Assembly: GCA_013816485.1 (NCBI GenBank) | Contig: JACDEI010000019.1 | Span: 18,169-82,168 of the forward strand | Length of the DNA: 64,000 bases | Direction of reading: 5' to 3' | Source: Planctomycetota bacterium | GTDB lineage: Bacteria > Planctomycetota > UBA11346 | Shown: piece by piece, positions 27,359 through 36,561 of the stretch | Layout of the letters: each line of letters opens with the position of its first letter | Position numbering within the stretch: position 1 is the first letter of the stretch | Position numbers and translations under genes: made by a program | Notes under the pieces: generated by a model | The model's database searches: none | What the model was told of the DNA's origin: nothing | What the model saw: the letters and a program-made list of their open reading frames with translations, nothing else

Positions 27359-30300
27359 GTGAGCGAACCGACCGATAAGAACAGCATCCCCTCCGACGAC
27401 GGCTCGCACGAGACCGCAGCGCTCTACGTGCCGGCTAACCGTCTGGCCAAGGTTGATGCTATCGACGTGTTCACGCCGCTGGCGAACCGCCTGATGCCGC
27501 GCGATCAGGCGGTCGCGCCGACCGCGGTGCATGAACGCGACGGCACCGTGGTGATGCCGCCGGCGAACATCAAGTCGCGGGCGAATGCCAGCACCTCCGG
27601 CACCATCGCCACCTCGGTGCTCAACCGTCTGCACGGCAGCAATTCCGACGACCTGTTCGCGGCTGCGCTACGCGCCAAACAGGATTCGCTGATCAACGCC
27701 TCCACTCCGCGTTTCACCCTGGTGGGCAAACTCGGCGAGGGCTCGCAAGGCATCGTCTACCGCGTCAATGACCGCGACTGCCATCGTGAGGTGGCCTGCA
27801 AGGTGTTGTCCTACTCGACCTCCGATCCCGAGGAGATCAGCCGCTTCATCCACGAGGCGCAGGTCACCGCCCAGCTCGAACATCCGGGCATCGTGCCGAT
27901 CCACGACCTGGGTGAACTGCGCGACGGCACGGTCTATTACACCATGAAACGCGTCGACGGCGTGAGCCTGCTCGACCTGCTGACGTCCAAGGGCGGCAAG
28001 GCGGAGCACCGCTTCGATCTGCTGCAGATGTTCCTGCGCATCTGCGAGACCATGGCCTTCGCCCACAGCCGTGGCGTCATCCACCGCGACCTCAAACCGC
28101 GCAACATCATGGTCGGGCCGTTCGGTGAAGTGCTGGTGCTCGACTGGGGTCTGGCCAAGGTGGTCAATTGCGCCGATGTCGCGCGCCCGATGGGCACCAT
28201 GCGTTCCTTCCCCGAGGCCGATGCCTACCGCACGCTCAACGGCACCGCAGTCGGCACTCCGGCCTACATGTCGCCGGAACAGGCAATGGGCGAGGTCGAC
28301 ACGCTCGATCGCCGTTGTGACGTCTATTCGCTCGGCGTGATACTCTATGAAATGCTGGCCGGCGCGTCGCCGTACGTGCGCGGCGAAGCGCGCAAGGTCA
28401 TGCACCAGGTCAGCCACGGCATGTGGACCCGGCTGGATGCGCGCCGTGATTGTCCGGTGCTGCCGCGTGCGCTGGTGGCGATCGCCCATCGCGCCTTGGC
28501 CTTCGACCGCTCCGATCGCTACGCGACGGTCGAACAGTTGTCCGCGGATCTGCGCGCCTTCATCGCTGGTGGATCGGTGAGTGTCTACCGCGAGACCGCG
28601 ATCGAACGCCTGGTGCGCGTGGTGACGCGCCATCAACGGCAGGTTCGCACCGGTCTGGCGGTCGCCGGTCTGGCGCTCTTCCTCGGTGCGGGCATCTGGG
28701 GCAATCACTGGTACGAACAGGAACGCACCATCACGGCGTTGCGCACGCAGATGGACACCTTGCTGGCGCAACGCGACTATGTCGAAGCACGCGTGATCGC
28801 CGACCGCATCCAGACGCTGCTGCCGAGTGATGTCAGCGTTTGGCGTCAACTGCCGCGTATCGAGGAAGGCCTGCGCAATCTGGAGACGGCGCGGGTATCG
28901 GAGGTCAAACGCCAGGACGCCAACAAGCTGGTCGAGGAGGCGAATGTCCTCGCGGCCAACAACGATGAAACGAGCCTGACCGCGGCCGGCGAACGGTACA
29001 TGCGTGCCCTCGGTCTGGTGGGCGAGGACCAGGCGATCACCGCCGCTTACAAGCAGGTGACCGGTCGGCTAGCGATCCTGGAGAGCAACCGTCGTCTGAG
29101 CGCGACGGCGGAAAAACAACGGATAGCCGCCCTGGGCTTCATCGACGCGGCCAAACGGGCGCTCGACTGGGCGGCAGACAGACGCGGAAAGATGTCGGCC
29201 AAGAACAAGGAACGCAGCGTCTTGGAAAGGGCCAACCGCGGTGGCGACGATCCCACCCTGCGTACCCGGCTGCATGTCTTGGACGAGGAAATCGAATCGC
29301 TGCACAATGAAGTAATCGCCAACGAAGGCCGGGCGGCCAACTTTTTCGATCAGGCCGTCGGACTCGCACCGGGTGATGCCGGTGTGCGCCAAGCGGTGGC
29401 GACCTACTACATGAGTCTGATGCGCGACTATGAGGGACGCGGCGATCTGGTGGGTGCACGCATGGCCGAAAACCGCTGTCGCATGTTCGACGACGACTTC
29501 CGTTACAGCGAGGTGCTCAGCGGCCAGAGCTGGATCCGCGCCGCACCCGCACAGCCACCGATCACCATCCAGGCCTTGAGCGAAGGCAGCGAACGCACGT
29601 TGGATCCGGAGCGCGAGATCCTGGCGGTCTCCCCCGACAAAGAGCTGGCGTTGTTGCAGGGGCGTTACCTGGTGCGCAACGCTTTCGGCACTCTCACGGC
29701 CATGCGTCTACGGCGTGGCGACCACCTCGAACTGCTCCTGCCGACGCCGCCGACGGATCTGCCGGAGGGCATGGCCTTCATCCCCGCCGGCACAGTGTTC
29801 GACAACGAAGGCGGCATCATCGAGGAGGTTTCCACTTTCGCTTTGGCCAAACACGAAGTCACCTGCGGCGAGTGGTTGGCGTTCCTCAATGACCCGGCGA
29901 CCCGGGCGTTGTTGGAAGAGCACGCCGCGAATGGCCACGTGCTGCTGGTCCCTCGCGAGGGCAAAAAAACACTGTGGCCGCGCAGCGATGATGGCGGCTA
30001 TCGCCTGCCGACCATTGCTGATGGTCAGCGCGTGGACCCCGCCTGGCCGGTCAGCCACATCAGCGGGCGTGATGCCCTGTCCTATGCCAAGTGGGTGGCC
30101 CGCCGCGATCAACGTGCGTGGCGCCTGCCCACCCATGGCGAGTGGCTGTTGGCGGCGCAGGGTGGCGACGGCCGGCCCTATCCCTGGGGCCTGCGTGCCG
30201 ACCTGGGCTTCAGCGCTTCAGCCCTGGGTTCGACCAACGATCAGTGGTGTGACAGTGCGGTCGGCAGTCATCCCAAGGACCGTTCGGTCCAGGGCGTGTT

Positions 30301-30502
30301 CGACCTGGGTGGGTCGGTGGCCGAGCTGGTGCTGCTGGATGGCAGCGTGCGGGTGGCAGCCGGTGGCAGCCACCGCGATCGACAACCGGACGCTTTCGGG
30401 GTATTCTCCCGTCGCGATGTCACCGACCATCAGCCGGAAGCCGGGGTCGGCTTGCGGCTGGCCTTGACGGTGCCAGCGGAAATCCGAAGAATAGGCCCTT
30501 AA
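27359..30502 (+). CDS. Membrane Ser/Thr protein kinase fused to an FGE-sulfatase-like domain
   Basis: An N-terminal disordered stretch of about 115 residues precedes a Hanks-type kinase. The kinase has a GEGSQG loop near 126, Lys148 in VACKVL, HRDLKPRN with catalytic Asp244, DWG in place of DFG at 262-264, and GTPAYMSPEQA near 299. One transmembrane helix (about 431-448) is followed by a long coiled-coil/helical region (450-700). A C-terminal FGE-sulfatase/SUMF1-like domain follows from about 800: GMAFIPAGTVFDNEGG, FALAKHEVTCGEWLAFL, LPTHGEWLLAAQGGDGRPYPWG and GSVAELVLLDG. The kinase would face the cytoplasm and the FGE domain the periplasm. Kinase-FGE fusions are common in PVC bacteria; in them FGE domains often bind ligands rather than oxidise cysteine. 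The start is a GTG. Confidence 0.9.
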   Translation: MSEPTDKNSIPSDDGSHETAALYVPANRLAKVDAIDVFTPLANRLMPRDQAVAPTAVHERDGTVVMPPANIKSRANASTSGTIATSVLNRLHGSNSDDLFAAALRAKQDSLINASTPRFTLVGKLGEGSQGIVYRVNDRDCHREVACKVLSYSTSDPEEISRFIHEAQVTAQLEHPGIVPIHDLGELRDGTVYYTMKRVDGVSLLDLLTSKGGKAEHRFDLLQMFLRICETMAFAHSRGVIHRDLKPRNIMVGPFGEVLVLDWGLAKVVNCADVARPMGTMRSFPEADAYRTLNGTAVGTPAYMSPEQAMGEVDTLDRRCDVYSLGVILYEMLAGASPYVRGEARKVMHQVSHGMWTRLDARRDCPVLPRALVAIAHRALAFDRSDRYATVEQLSADLRAFIAGGSVSVYRETAIERLVRVVTRHQRQVRTGLAVAGLALFLGAGIWGNHWYEQERTITALRTQMDTLLAQRDYVEARVIADRIQTLLPSDVSVWRQLPRIEEGLRNLETARVSEVKRQDANKLVEEANVLAANNDETSLTAAGERYMRALGLVGEDQAITAAYKQVTGRLAILESNRRLSATAEKQRIAALGFIDAAKRALDWAADRRGKMSAKNKERSVLERANRGGDDPTLRTRLHVLDEEIESLHNEVIANEGRAANFFDQAVGLAPGDAGVRQAVATYYMSLMRDYEGRGDLVGARMAENRCRMFDDDFRYSEVLSGQSWIRAAPAQPPITIQALSEGSERTLDPEREILAVSPDKELALLQGRYLVRNAFGTLTAMRLRRGDHLELLLPTPPTDLPEGMAFIPAGTVFDNEGGIIEEVSTFALAKHEVTCGEWLAFLNDPATRALLEEHAANGHVLLVPREGKKTLWPRSDDGGYRLPTIADGQRVDPAWPVSHISGRDALSYAKWVARRDQRAWRLPTHGEWLLAAQGGDGRPYPWGLRADLGFSASALGSTNDQWCDSAVGSHPKDRSVQGVFDLGGSVAELVLLDGSVRVAAGGSHRDRQPDAFGVFSRRDVTDHQPEAGVGLRLALTVPAEIRRIGP

Positions 30503-30523
30503 GTAGTCACCGGAGATCACACC

Positions 30524-31543
30524 ATGCAACGCCCGCTCCTGTTCCTCGCCCTGTGTTTGCTGACGTGCGTCGGCAGCGGCGCTGCCAGTGCCGCCGAGGC
30601 CCCGCGCTCCTACAAGATCGGCATGTGTCCGTGGATCGCCTGGGCGCCGATCAACGTCGCCGAGGCCAAGGGCCTGTGGAAGAAACGCGGCATCGACGTG
30701 CAGGTGGTCAACCAGCTCGGTGAGGACACCAGCGCCATCGAACAGCGGCGGGTCGATCTGGCGATCGACATGATCGGCAATTTCATCGGCATGCAGCAGA
30801 AGGGGATCGACATGACGATCCTCGCCGAGCTCGACTGGTCGAACGGTGGCGACAAGATCATCCTGCGCGACAAGGCGCAGCCGACCAAGGCCGGAGAGTC
30901 GGTCGGTGTCTACCACAACGATCCCGCAGTGCTGATGCTGCTCGCGCGCTACCTGGAGACGCGCAAGCTCACGCTCGCCGATGTGAAGGTGGTGGAGTAC
31001 GATCCCGAAGCGCTCAACGGCCATTTCATCACCGGCAGCCTCTCGGCGATCCTGACCTACGAACCGTATTCGCTCCAGGCGGAAAAGGACGGCGGCACGG
31101 TGGTCGCCACCTCCGCCACCTTCCCGGGCTGCATGCCGGAAGGTCTCGGCGGTCGGCGCGAAGCCATCGCAGCGATTCCCAAGGACGACCTCAAGAAGAT
31201 CATCGAAGGCTGGCTCGAAGCCGTGCGTTGGAGCCAGGATCCGGCCAACTGGGCGGAGTACCGCGACATCGTCAACGCCCGCACCTTCGCCGAACCAACC
31301 CCGTTCGACGACGCGGCGATCAAGGACATGCTCGCCAACGTCTCGATCCATGACCTCGCCACCCTGCGCACCCGCAACACCATCGGCGGTGGCCTGTCGA
31401 AACACGTCGACGACACCCGCAACGTGCTGAACAAAGCAGGCCTGATGAAGAGCGAGTTCTCCGCCAACACCCTGGTCGACACCAGCCTGCTGCTGGAGGT
31501 GATCCAGGCGGAGACCAGACCGGCAGCGGCCAGCTCCCCTTGA
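30524..31543 (+). CDS. NMT1/SsuA-like periplasmic substrate-binding protein
   Basis: The 339-residue protein has a signal peptide (MQRPLLFLALCLLTCVGSG, cleavage near SAAEA). Its binding-protein core has KIGMCPWIAWAPINVAEAKGLW, the NMT1-like opening, then QRRVDLAIDMIGN and a hinge region near VGVYHNDPAVL. Relatives deliver thiamine precursors, taurine, nitrate or similar compounds to ABC permeases. No permease or ATPase is adjacent, so it may be a scavenger, a sensor partner, or use a permease elsewhere. It starts 21 bp after the kinase-FGE gene with GGAG upstream, so the two are probably co-transcribed. A periplasmic signal-sensing role with the kinase is possible but is inference. Confidence 0.85.
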   Translation: MQRPLLFLALCLLTCVGSGAASAAEAPRSYKIGMCPWIAWAPINVAEAKGLWKKRGIDVQVVNQLGEDTSAIEQRRVDLAIDMIGNFIGMQQKGIDMTILAELDWSNGGDKIILRDKAQPTKAGESVGVYHNDPAVLMLLARYLETRKLTLADVKVVEYDPEALNGHFITGSLSAILTYEPYSLQAEKDGGTVVATSATFPGCMPEGLGGRREAIAAIPKDDLKKIIEGWLEAVRWSQDPANWAEYRDIVNARTFAEPTPFDDAAIKDMLANVSIHDLATLRTRNTIGGGLSKHVDDTRNVLNKAGLMKSEFSANTLVDTSLLLEVIQAETRPAAASSP

Positions 31544-31873
31544 GCAACGGAAGTCGGTAGACTCTCCTTGAGAGCGGCGACTGCGATCTGCCACGTCACG
31601 TTTGGCGCAGTCGCCGCGGTCAAGGACTCGGGGTGTGGGCGCAGCAGCCCCATAACAAAAGCTCTAACCGGGCACTGTCCTCTAAATGGCCAATCGGGCT
31701 GGGGCAGAGTCCCGTTAGGTCGTAGAACCGGGAAAGAGCGTGACGGAAGGACACAACCAACTGTAAAAAAACAGCTTAGGGAAACGTTATTATTGTTGGA
31801 ATGATTCGCTCAGCATTAATTCTCCTTGCAATGATTCCTAGTGGTTTCATGTATGGGCCCCCCGCGGACAGCC
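31544..31873 (+). promoter_or_regulatory. Intergenic leader of the ectoine operon
   Basis: This 330-bp stretch holds no convincing gene. Its second half (about 31745-31850) is far richer in A+T than its surroundings, and has a small CTGT-A6-ACAG hairpin near 31771. The octamer AATGATTC occurs twice at 31800-31807 and 31830-31837, 30 bp apart, close to three helical turns. This is the expected place for the ect promoter and regulator sites, but no promoter hexamers could be assigned with confidence. Confidence 0.5.
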
Positions 31874-32398
31874 ATGCCCATCCAATCGAACACCCCAGCT
31901 GATTTAGTGATGCGAGCGCCCCAGCTCGCCGATGGACCAGCGTTGGCCGCCCTGATCCGAGCCTGTCCGCCGCTGGACGCCAATTCGACCTACGCCTACC
32001 TGCTGCTGTGCCGGGATTTCGCCGCCACCTGTGCCGTGGTGGTGGGCCTGGACGGGAAACTGGCCGGGGCGGTGACCGGATACCGCCCACCCGAACGGAG
32101 CGAGGTGTTGTTCATCTGGCAGGTGGCGGTGGCGACCGCCTGGCGTGGCCGGGGCCTGGCCAGCGCTCTGCTCGACCACCTGCTGTCGCGGTCCGCGTTG
32201 GCCGACGTGACCCACGTCGAAACCACCATCGGCCCGGACAATCACGGATCCGAACAGTTGTTCCATAGACTGGCCCGTCGTCGCGGCAGTCCGCTGACCG
32301 TCACCCCGTTGTTCGATGCGAGCCATCTGGGAGCAAGCCACGCGGCCGAGCTCCTGCATCGCATCGGACCTTTTGCCAGGAGCCTGTCCCATGTCTGA
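31874..32398 (+). CDS. ectA: L-2,4-diaminobutyrate acetyltransferase
   Basis: EctA acetylates 2,4-diaminobutyrate, the second step of ectoine synthesis. The 174-residue GNAT protein has MRAPQLADGPALAALIRACP and the family signature PPLDANSTYAYLLLCRDFA. GYRPP and VLFIWQVAVATAWRGRGLAS (the acetyl-CoA loop), VETTIGPDNHGSEQLFHRLA and a basic RRGSP segment follow. ATG 31874 is preferred because it gives the usual short N-terminus; ATG 31853 or GTG 31841 are alternatives. Its last codons overlap the ectB start by 8 nt. It is the first gene of an eight-gene synthesis and uptake operon followed by marC and marR genes. Confidence 0.95.
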   Translation: MPIQSNTPADLVMRAPQLADGPALAALIRACPPLDANSTYAYLLLCRDFAATCAVVVGLDGKLAGAVTGYRPPERSEVLFIWQVAVATAWRGRGLASALLDHLLSRSALADVTHVETTIGPDNHGSEQLFHRLARRRGSPLTVTPLFDASHLGASHAAELLHRIGPFARSLSHV

Positions 32399-33677
32399 GC
32401 GCACCACCGAGCACGCCATGCATCGCATCTTCACCGACCACGAGTCCAACGTCCGCAGCTATTGCCGGAATTTTCCTGCCATCTTCCAGTCGGCCCGGGG
32501 TGCGATCCTGACCGACATCAGCGGCCGTGAATGGATCGATTTCCTCTGCGGCGCAGGTGCGGTGAACTACGGCCACAACCATCCGGCGCTCAAACGTGCG
32601 GTGCTCGACTACCTCGCTGATGACGGTCTGGTGCATGGCCTGGACCTGCACAGCACCGCCAAGGCCCAGTTCCTTGAGGCGTTCCAGAGCCACATCCTGA
32701 AGCCACGTTCGCTCGAGTACCGCGTGCAGTTCACCGGACCCACCGGTGCCAATGCGGTGGAGGCGGCATTCAAGCTCGCGCGCAAAGTCACGGGTCGTCG
32801 TGGCATCGTGGCCTTCACCCACGGCTACCATGGCTTGACGCTCGGTGCCTTGGCGGCGACCGCCAACAACTACTTCCGTGGTGCCGCCAATGTCACCATG
32901 GGCGATGTCACCTTCATGCCCTATGACGGCTGGTTGGGAGCAGGCGTCGACACCTTGGCGGTGTTTGAACGTTACCTGAAGGATCCCTCCAGCGGTATGG
33001 ACCTGCCTGCGGCGGTGGTGGTCGAAACCACTCAGGGCGAAGGTGGCATCAACGTCGCGAGCGTCGATTGGCTGCGTGGTTTGGCCGACCTCTGCCGACG
33101 CTACGACATCCTGCTGATCATCGACGACATCCAGGCGGGTTGCGGCCGCACAGGGCCGTTTTTCAGCTTTGAACGCGCGCAACTCAAACCCGATCTGGTG
33201 ACCATGTCGAAATCGATCGGCGCCTATGGCCTGCCGATGTCGCTGGTGCTCATCCGGCCGGATCTGGATGTCTGGAAGCCCGGTGAACACACCGGCACCT
33301 TCCGCGGCAACAACCTGGCATTCATCGCCGCGACCGCCGCGATCGAGACCTTCTGGGTCGGCACCGAGATGGTCCGTACCGTGCGTGCCCGCGCCGGTGA
33401 ACTCCGTGAGTCCTTGCGTGCGATCGCGGCACATCACGCCGGACGTATCGAGCCACGCGGCATCGGATTGTTGCAGGGTTTCGCCTGCGACGAACCAGCG
33501 TTGGCCAAGGCCATCAGTCGCGCGGCGTTCGAACGTGGCCTGATTGTCGAGTGCGCCGGCGCGCATGACGAGGTGATCAAGACCATGCCACCGCTGACCA
33601 TCGGCAGCACCGAGCTGGCACGTGGTTGCGATCTTCTGCGTGAGGCGGTGGATGCTGCGGTGGAGGGTCGGCCGTGA
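32391..33677 (+). CDS. ectB: Diaminobutyrate-2-oxoglutarate transaminase
   Basis: EctB transaminates aspartate semialdehyde with glutamate to 2,4-diaminobutyrate, the committed step to ectoine. The 428-residue class III PLP aminotransferase has FLCGAGAVNYGHNHP, the GPTGANAVEAA cofactor loop, AFTHGYHGLTLGALAAT and VETTQGEGGINVAS. LIIDDIQAGCGRTG and TMSKSIGAYGLPM follow, with the PLP Lys at 274. ATG 32391 has AGGAG 8 bp upstream, inside ectA. The stop overlaps the ectC GTG. Length and motifs match EctB rather than other class III enzymes. Confidence 0.97.
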   Translation: MSERTTEHAMHRIFTDHESNVRSYCRNFPAIFQSARGAILTDISGREWIDFLCGAGAVNYGHNHPALKRAVLDYLADDGLVHGLDLHSTAKAQFLEAFQSHILKPRSLEYRVQFTGPTGANAVEAAFKLARKVTGRRGIVAFTHGYHGLTLGALAATANNYFRGAANVTMGDVTFMPYDGWLGAGVDTLAVFERYLKDPSSGMDLPAAVVVETTQGEGGINVASVDWLRGLADLCRRYDILLIIDDIQAGCGRTGPFFSFERAQLKPDLVTMSKSIGAYGLPMSLVLIRPDLDVWKPGEHTGTFRGNNLAFIAATAAIETFWVGTEMVRTVRARAGELRESLRAIAAHHAGRIEPRGIGLLQGFACDEPALAKAISRAAFERGLIVECAGAHDEVIKTMPPLTIGSTELARGCDLLREAVDAAVEGRP

Positions 33678-34081
33678 TCGTCCGCGATCTGCATGACCCC
33701 ACCTATGTACGCACGGTCTGCGGTCCGACCTGGACCAGCCGGCGTCTGCTGCTGGCACATGACGGCATGGGGTTTTCACTCCACGACACCATCATCCATG
33801 CGGGCAGCGAGACCCGCATGCACTACAAACACCACCTGGAGTCGGTGTACTGCATCTCCGGCGAGGGCGAGATCGAGGAACTCGATAACGGTCGTGTTCA
33901 CCAGATCCGCCCAGGCGTGGTGTACGCCCTCGATCGCCACGATCGTCATGTGCTGCGCGCACACAGCGAACTGCGCCTGGTATGCACCTTCAACCCGCCG
34001 CTCACCGGGCATGAGACCCATGGCCCCGATGGCGCTTATCCGCCAGCGGTGGTTGTTGCCGGCACCGAGGTGGGCCGATGA
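33674..34081 (+). CDS. ectC: L-ectoine synthase
   Basis: EctC cyclises N-gamma-acetyl-diaminobutyrate to the compatible solute ectoine. The 135-residue cupin begins MIVRDLHDP and has ETRMHYKHHLESVYCISGEG. Residues Glu56, Tyr84 and His92 fall at the places of the iron ligands known in characterised ectoine synthases (Glu57, Tyr85, His93 in that numbering), so the metal site looks intact. GTFNPPL-type TFNPPLTGHE follows. Translation starts at a GTG that overlaps the ectB stop; its own stop overlaps the ectD start in an ATGA. Confidence 0.97.
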   Translation: MIVRDLHDPTYVRTVCGPTWTSRRLLLAHDGMGFSLHDTIIHAGSETRMHYKHHLESVYCISGEGEIEELDNGRVHQIRPGVVYALDRHDRHVLRAHSELRLVCTFNPPLTGHETHGPDGAYPPAVVVAGTEVGR

Positions 34082-35013
34082 ACGCCAAGCCCTCCAGCGC
34101 AGCGACCACCGGGAATCCCACCCACTACGACCGTTACCCGTCACGGTGTTTCAGCACACCTCGTCACCAGCCCAGGCAGGATCCGGTGCTGCATGTGGGA
34201 CCGGGTGCTGCCGGACCGCTGAGCGCGGAGGAATTGGCGCAGTTCGAGCGCGAAGGTTTCCTGCTCTGTCCGGAGGTCTTCACCCGTGGGGAGATCCACG
34301 CTTTGCGGGCGGCGATGGATCAGGCTGCGCGCCAGGACGCCGAACGCATCGCCGAACCGGATTCGACCGAGGTCCGTTCGTTGTTCGCTTTGCATCGCGG
34401 AGACCACCTGCCGGCGCGGTTAATGCGTGATCCCAGGCTGGTGCACCGGGCGGAGCAGCTCCTGGGTCCAGGTGTCTACATCCACCAGTCGCGCGCCAAT
34501 CGCAAACCTGCATTCGACGGTCGCGAATTCTGGTGGCACAGCGATTTCGAGACGTGGCACGTCGAGGACGGGTTGCCTGCCATGCGTGCGCTGTCGGCGA
34601 TGGTGTTCCTCGACGACAACACGGCAGCGAATGGGCCGTTGTTGGTGATCCCAGGATCACACCACATCTTCATCGCCTGTGTCGGTGCGACGCCAGAGAA
34701 CCACCATGCGCACTCGCTGCGTCGCCAGGAGTACGGCATCCCGGATCGCGACAGCCTGACGCTGTTGGCACATGACCGGGGTGTGCAGGCGTTGTGTGGT
34801 GTTGCGGGTACGGTGGCGTTGTTCGAGTGCAATCTGCTGCACGGATCCGCAGGCAACCTCTCGCCATTGCCGCGGCTCAATCTGTTCGCGGTCTACAACC
34901 ACATCGACAACGCGCCGGCGGCGCCATTCGGTGGACGTCCGCCACGTCCGCTGCATGTCGCCGAGCGCACAGCGGTGGCGATCACCGCTTCGCCATTGGA
35001 CCTCTGCGTATGA
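34078..35013 (+). CDS. ectD: Ectoine hydroxylase
   Basis: EctD converts ectoine to 5-hydroxyectoine using oxygen, Fe(II) and 2-oxoglutarate. The 311-residue protein carries the family signature WHSDFETWHVEDGLPAMRA, with iron ligands His154 and Asp156. The third ligand is His255 in LLHGSAGN, before PLPRLNLF. The N-terminal YPSR element and VYIHQSRANRKPAFDG, part of the substrate-binding region, are also present. It overlaps ectC and ehuB by 4 nt on each side. A dioxygenase of the related phytanoyl-CoA family is unlikely given the exact EctD signature. Confidence 0.97.
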   Translation: MNAKPSSAATTGNPTHYDRYPSRCFSTPRHQPRQDPVLHVGPGAAGPLSAEELAQFEREGFLLCPEVFTRGEIHALRAAMDQAARQDAERIAEPDSTEVRSLFALHRGDHLPARLMRDPRLVHRAEQLLGPGVYIHQSRANRKPAFDGREFWWHSDFETWHVEDGLPAMRALSAMVFLDDNTAANGPLLVIPGSHHIFIACVGATPENHHAHSLRRQEYGIPDRDSLTLLAHDRGVQALCGVAGTVALFECNLLHGSAGNLSPLPRLNLFAVYNHIDNAPAAPFGGRPPRPLHVAERTAVAITASPLDLCV

Positions 35014-35897
35014 ACGCAACGAAGCTGGTGTTCGCAGGCCTGGTGTTGTTCGGTGTGGTGATGGGAGTTTGGCTGCTGCGCCCGGACGCCGGACCGGCGC
35101 AGGACGCGTTGGCACGGGTGCAGTCCGCTGGCGTTTTGACCATCGGTTACGCCAACGAGGCACCCTTCGCCTACCTTGATCCCTCCACCAACCGCGTCAC
35201 CGGCGAGGCGGTCGAAGTCGCGCGCGCGGTGGCCAAACGCCTGGGCATCGCGCAGGTGGACGGCGTTTTGACCGAATTCGGGGCGCTCATCCCAGGATTG
35301 CAGGCTGGGCGTTACGACCTCATCGCCGCCGGCATGTACATCACCGCACCGCGAGCGCAGCAGGTCGCTTTCACCGATCCGACCTACGTGGTCGGCGAGG
35401 GATTCCTGGTGCCCAAGGGCAACAGCAAGAAGCTGCACAGCTTCGCTGACGTCGTGGCCCACGCCGATGCCCGTCTTGGCGTGGTCGCTGGCGCGGTCGA
35501 ACACGGTTATGCCCGTGCGCTTGGCGTTCCGGAGGACCGCATCGTGGTGTTCCCCGACAACGCCAGCGGTGTCGCGGGTTTGCGCGCTGGTCGCTGCGAT
35601 GCGCTTGCGCTCACCAGCCTGACCATCCGTGATCTGCTGCAACGCGGCGCCGATCAGGTTCTCGAATCGGCGACGCCGTTCACCGATCCGGTGATCGATG
35701 GCCGGCCAGTACGCGGACATGGCGCGTTCGCCTTGCGTACCGCTGATGTCGCTTTGCGTGAGGCGTTCAACCGTGAGCTGCGCGCCTTCCTCGGCACGCC
35801 AGAACACGCCGCCCTGGTGCAACCGTTCGGTTTCGGTCCGGAGCATCTGCCCAAGGGCATCACCGTGGAACAGGTGCTGGGTAACGGAGCGCCCTGA
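35010..35897 (+). CDS. ehuB: Ectoine/hydroxyectoine ABC transporter substrate-binding protein
   Basis: The 295-residue protein has an N-terminal hydrophobic signal/anchor (LVFAGLVLFGVVMGVWLL) and then an amino-acid type binding fold (SBP_bac_3). It contains VLTIGYANEAPFAYLD, GEAVEVARAVAKRLGI, GLQAGRYDLIAAGMYIT and VAFTDPTYVVGEGFLV. It closely resembles EhuB from the ectoine uptake system. No lipobox is evident, so it may be released or stay anchored by its N-terminus. The ATG overlaps the ectD stop (ATGA), which ties uptake directly to synthesis. Confidence 0.92.
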   Translation: MNATKLVFAGLVLFGVVMGVWLLRPDAGPAQDALARVQSAGVLTIGYANEAPFAYLDPSTNRVTGEAVEVARAVAKRLGIAQVDGVLTEFGALIPGLQAGRYDLIAAGMYITAPRAQQVAFTDPTYVVGEGFLVPKGNSKKLHSFADVVAHADARLGVVAGAVEHGYARALGVPEDRIVVFPDNASGVAGLRAGRCDALALTSLTIRDLLQRGADQVLESATPFTDPVIDGRPVRGHGAFALRTADVALREAFNRELRAFLGTPEHAALVQPFGFGPEHLPKGITVEQVLGNGAP

Positions 35898-35898
35898 G

Positions 35899-36561
35899 AT
35901 GGACCCGACATGGGTCGCGCCGTTCGCCAGCGGACTCGGTATCACCCTCGGCGTCTTCGCCGGGGCGCTGGTGGTGGCGTGCGTCAGCGGCGTGCTGCTT
36001 GGCACCATCGCGACCTATGCTGATACGCCGCTGCGGTTGGCGTGCCGAGCGTTTGTCGACGTCGTGCGTGGAACGTCGGCGCTGGTGCAGTTGTTCTGGG
36101 TGGTGTTCGCCCTGCCACTCATCGGACTGCGCATCGATCCGTTATCGGCAGCCATCCTAGTGCTTGGCCTCAATAGCGGGGCGTATGCCAGCGAAGCGGT
36201 ACGTGGTGCGTTGGCGGCGGTTCCCAGCGGTCAGCGCGAGGCCGCCGTGGTGCTCGGACTCTCACCCCTGCAGTGCTGGTGGCGCATCACCCTGCCACAA
36301 GCGGTCCCCATCATCCTGCCAAGCGCGACCAACCTGGCAGTCGAGCTGCTGAAGAACACCAGCCTAGTGTCGCTCATCGGACTGGCCGACCTGACGTTCC
36401 AGGCCAACGCGCTGCGTGCGGCGACGCTCGCTGACAGCGCGGTGCTGGTCGTGTTGTTGCTCATCTACCTGGTGCTGGCCCTCGGCGTGGTGCGCGTCGG
36501 GCGTTGGGCGGAACAACACGCCGGGCGCTGGCGCGCGCGCCTGATCGGACAGCGGGCATGA
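35899..36561 (+). CDS. ehuC: Ectoine/hydroxyectoine ABC transporter permease EhuC
   Basis: The 220-residue inner-membrane permease belongs to the polar amino acid (HisM/GlnP) family. It shows about five hydrophobic segments, DVVRGTSALVQLFWVVF, and LNSGAYASEAVRGALAAVPSGQREAA. The latter contains the EAA loop that docks the ATPase, followed by LGLSPLQCWWRITLPQA. The start is one base after the ehuB stop and the end overlaps ehuD by 4 nt. Together with EhuD it would form the translocation pore. Confidence 0.92.
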   Translation: MDPTWVAPFASGLGITLGVFAGALVVACVSGVLLGTIATYADTPLRLACRAFVDVVRGTSALVQLFWVVFALPLIGLRIDPLSAAILVLGLNSGAYASEAVRGALAAVPSGQREAAVVLGLSPLQCWWRITLPQAVPIILPSATNLAVELLKNTSLVSLIGLADLTFQANALRAATLADSAVLVVLLLIYLVLALGVVRVGRWAEQHAGRWRARLIGQRA

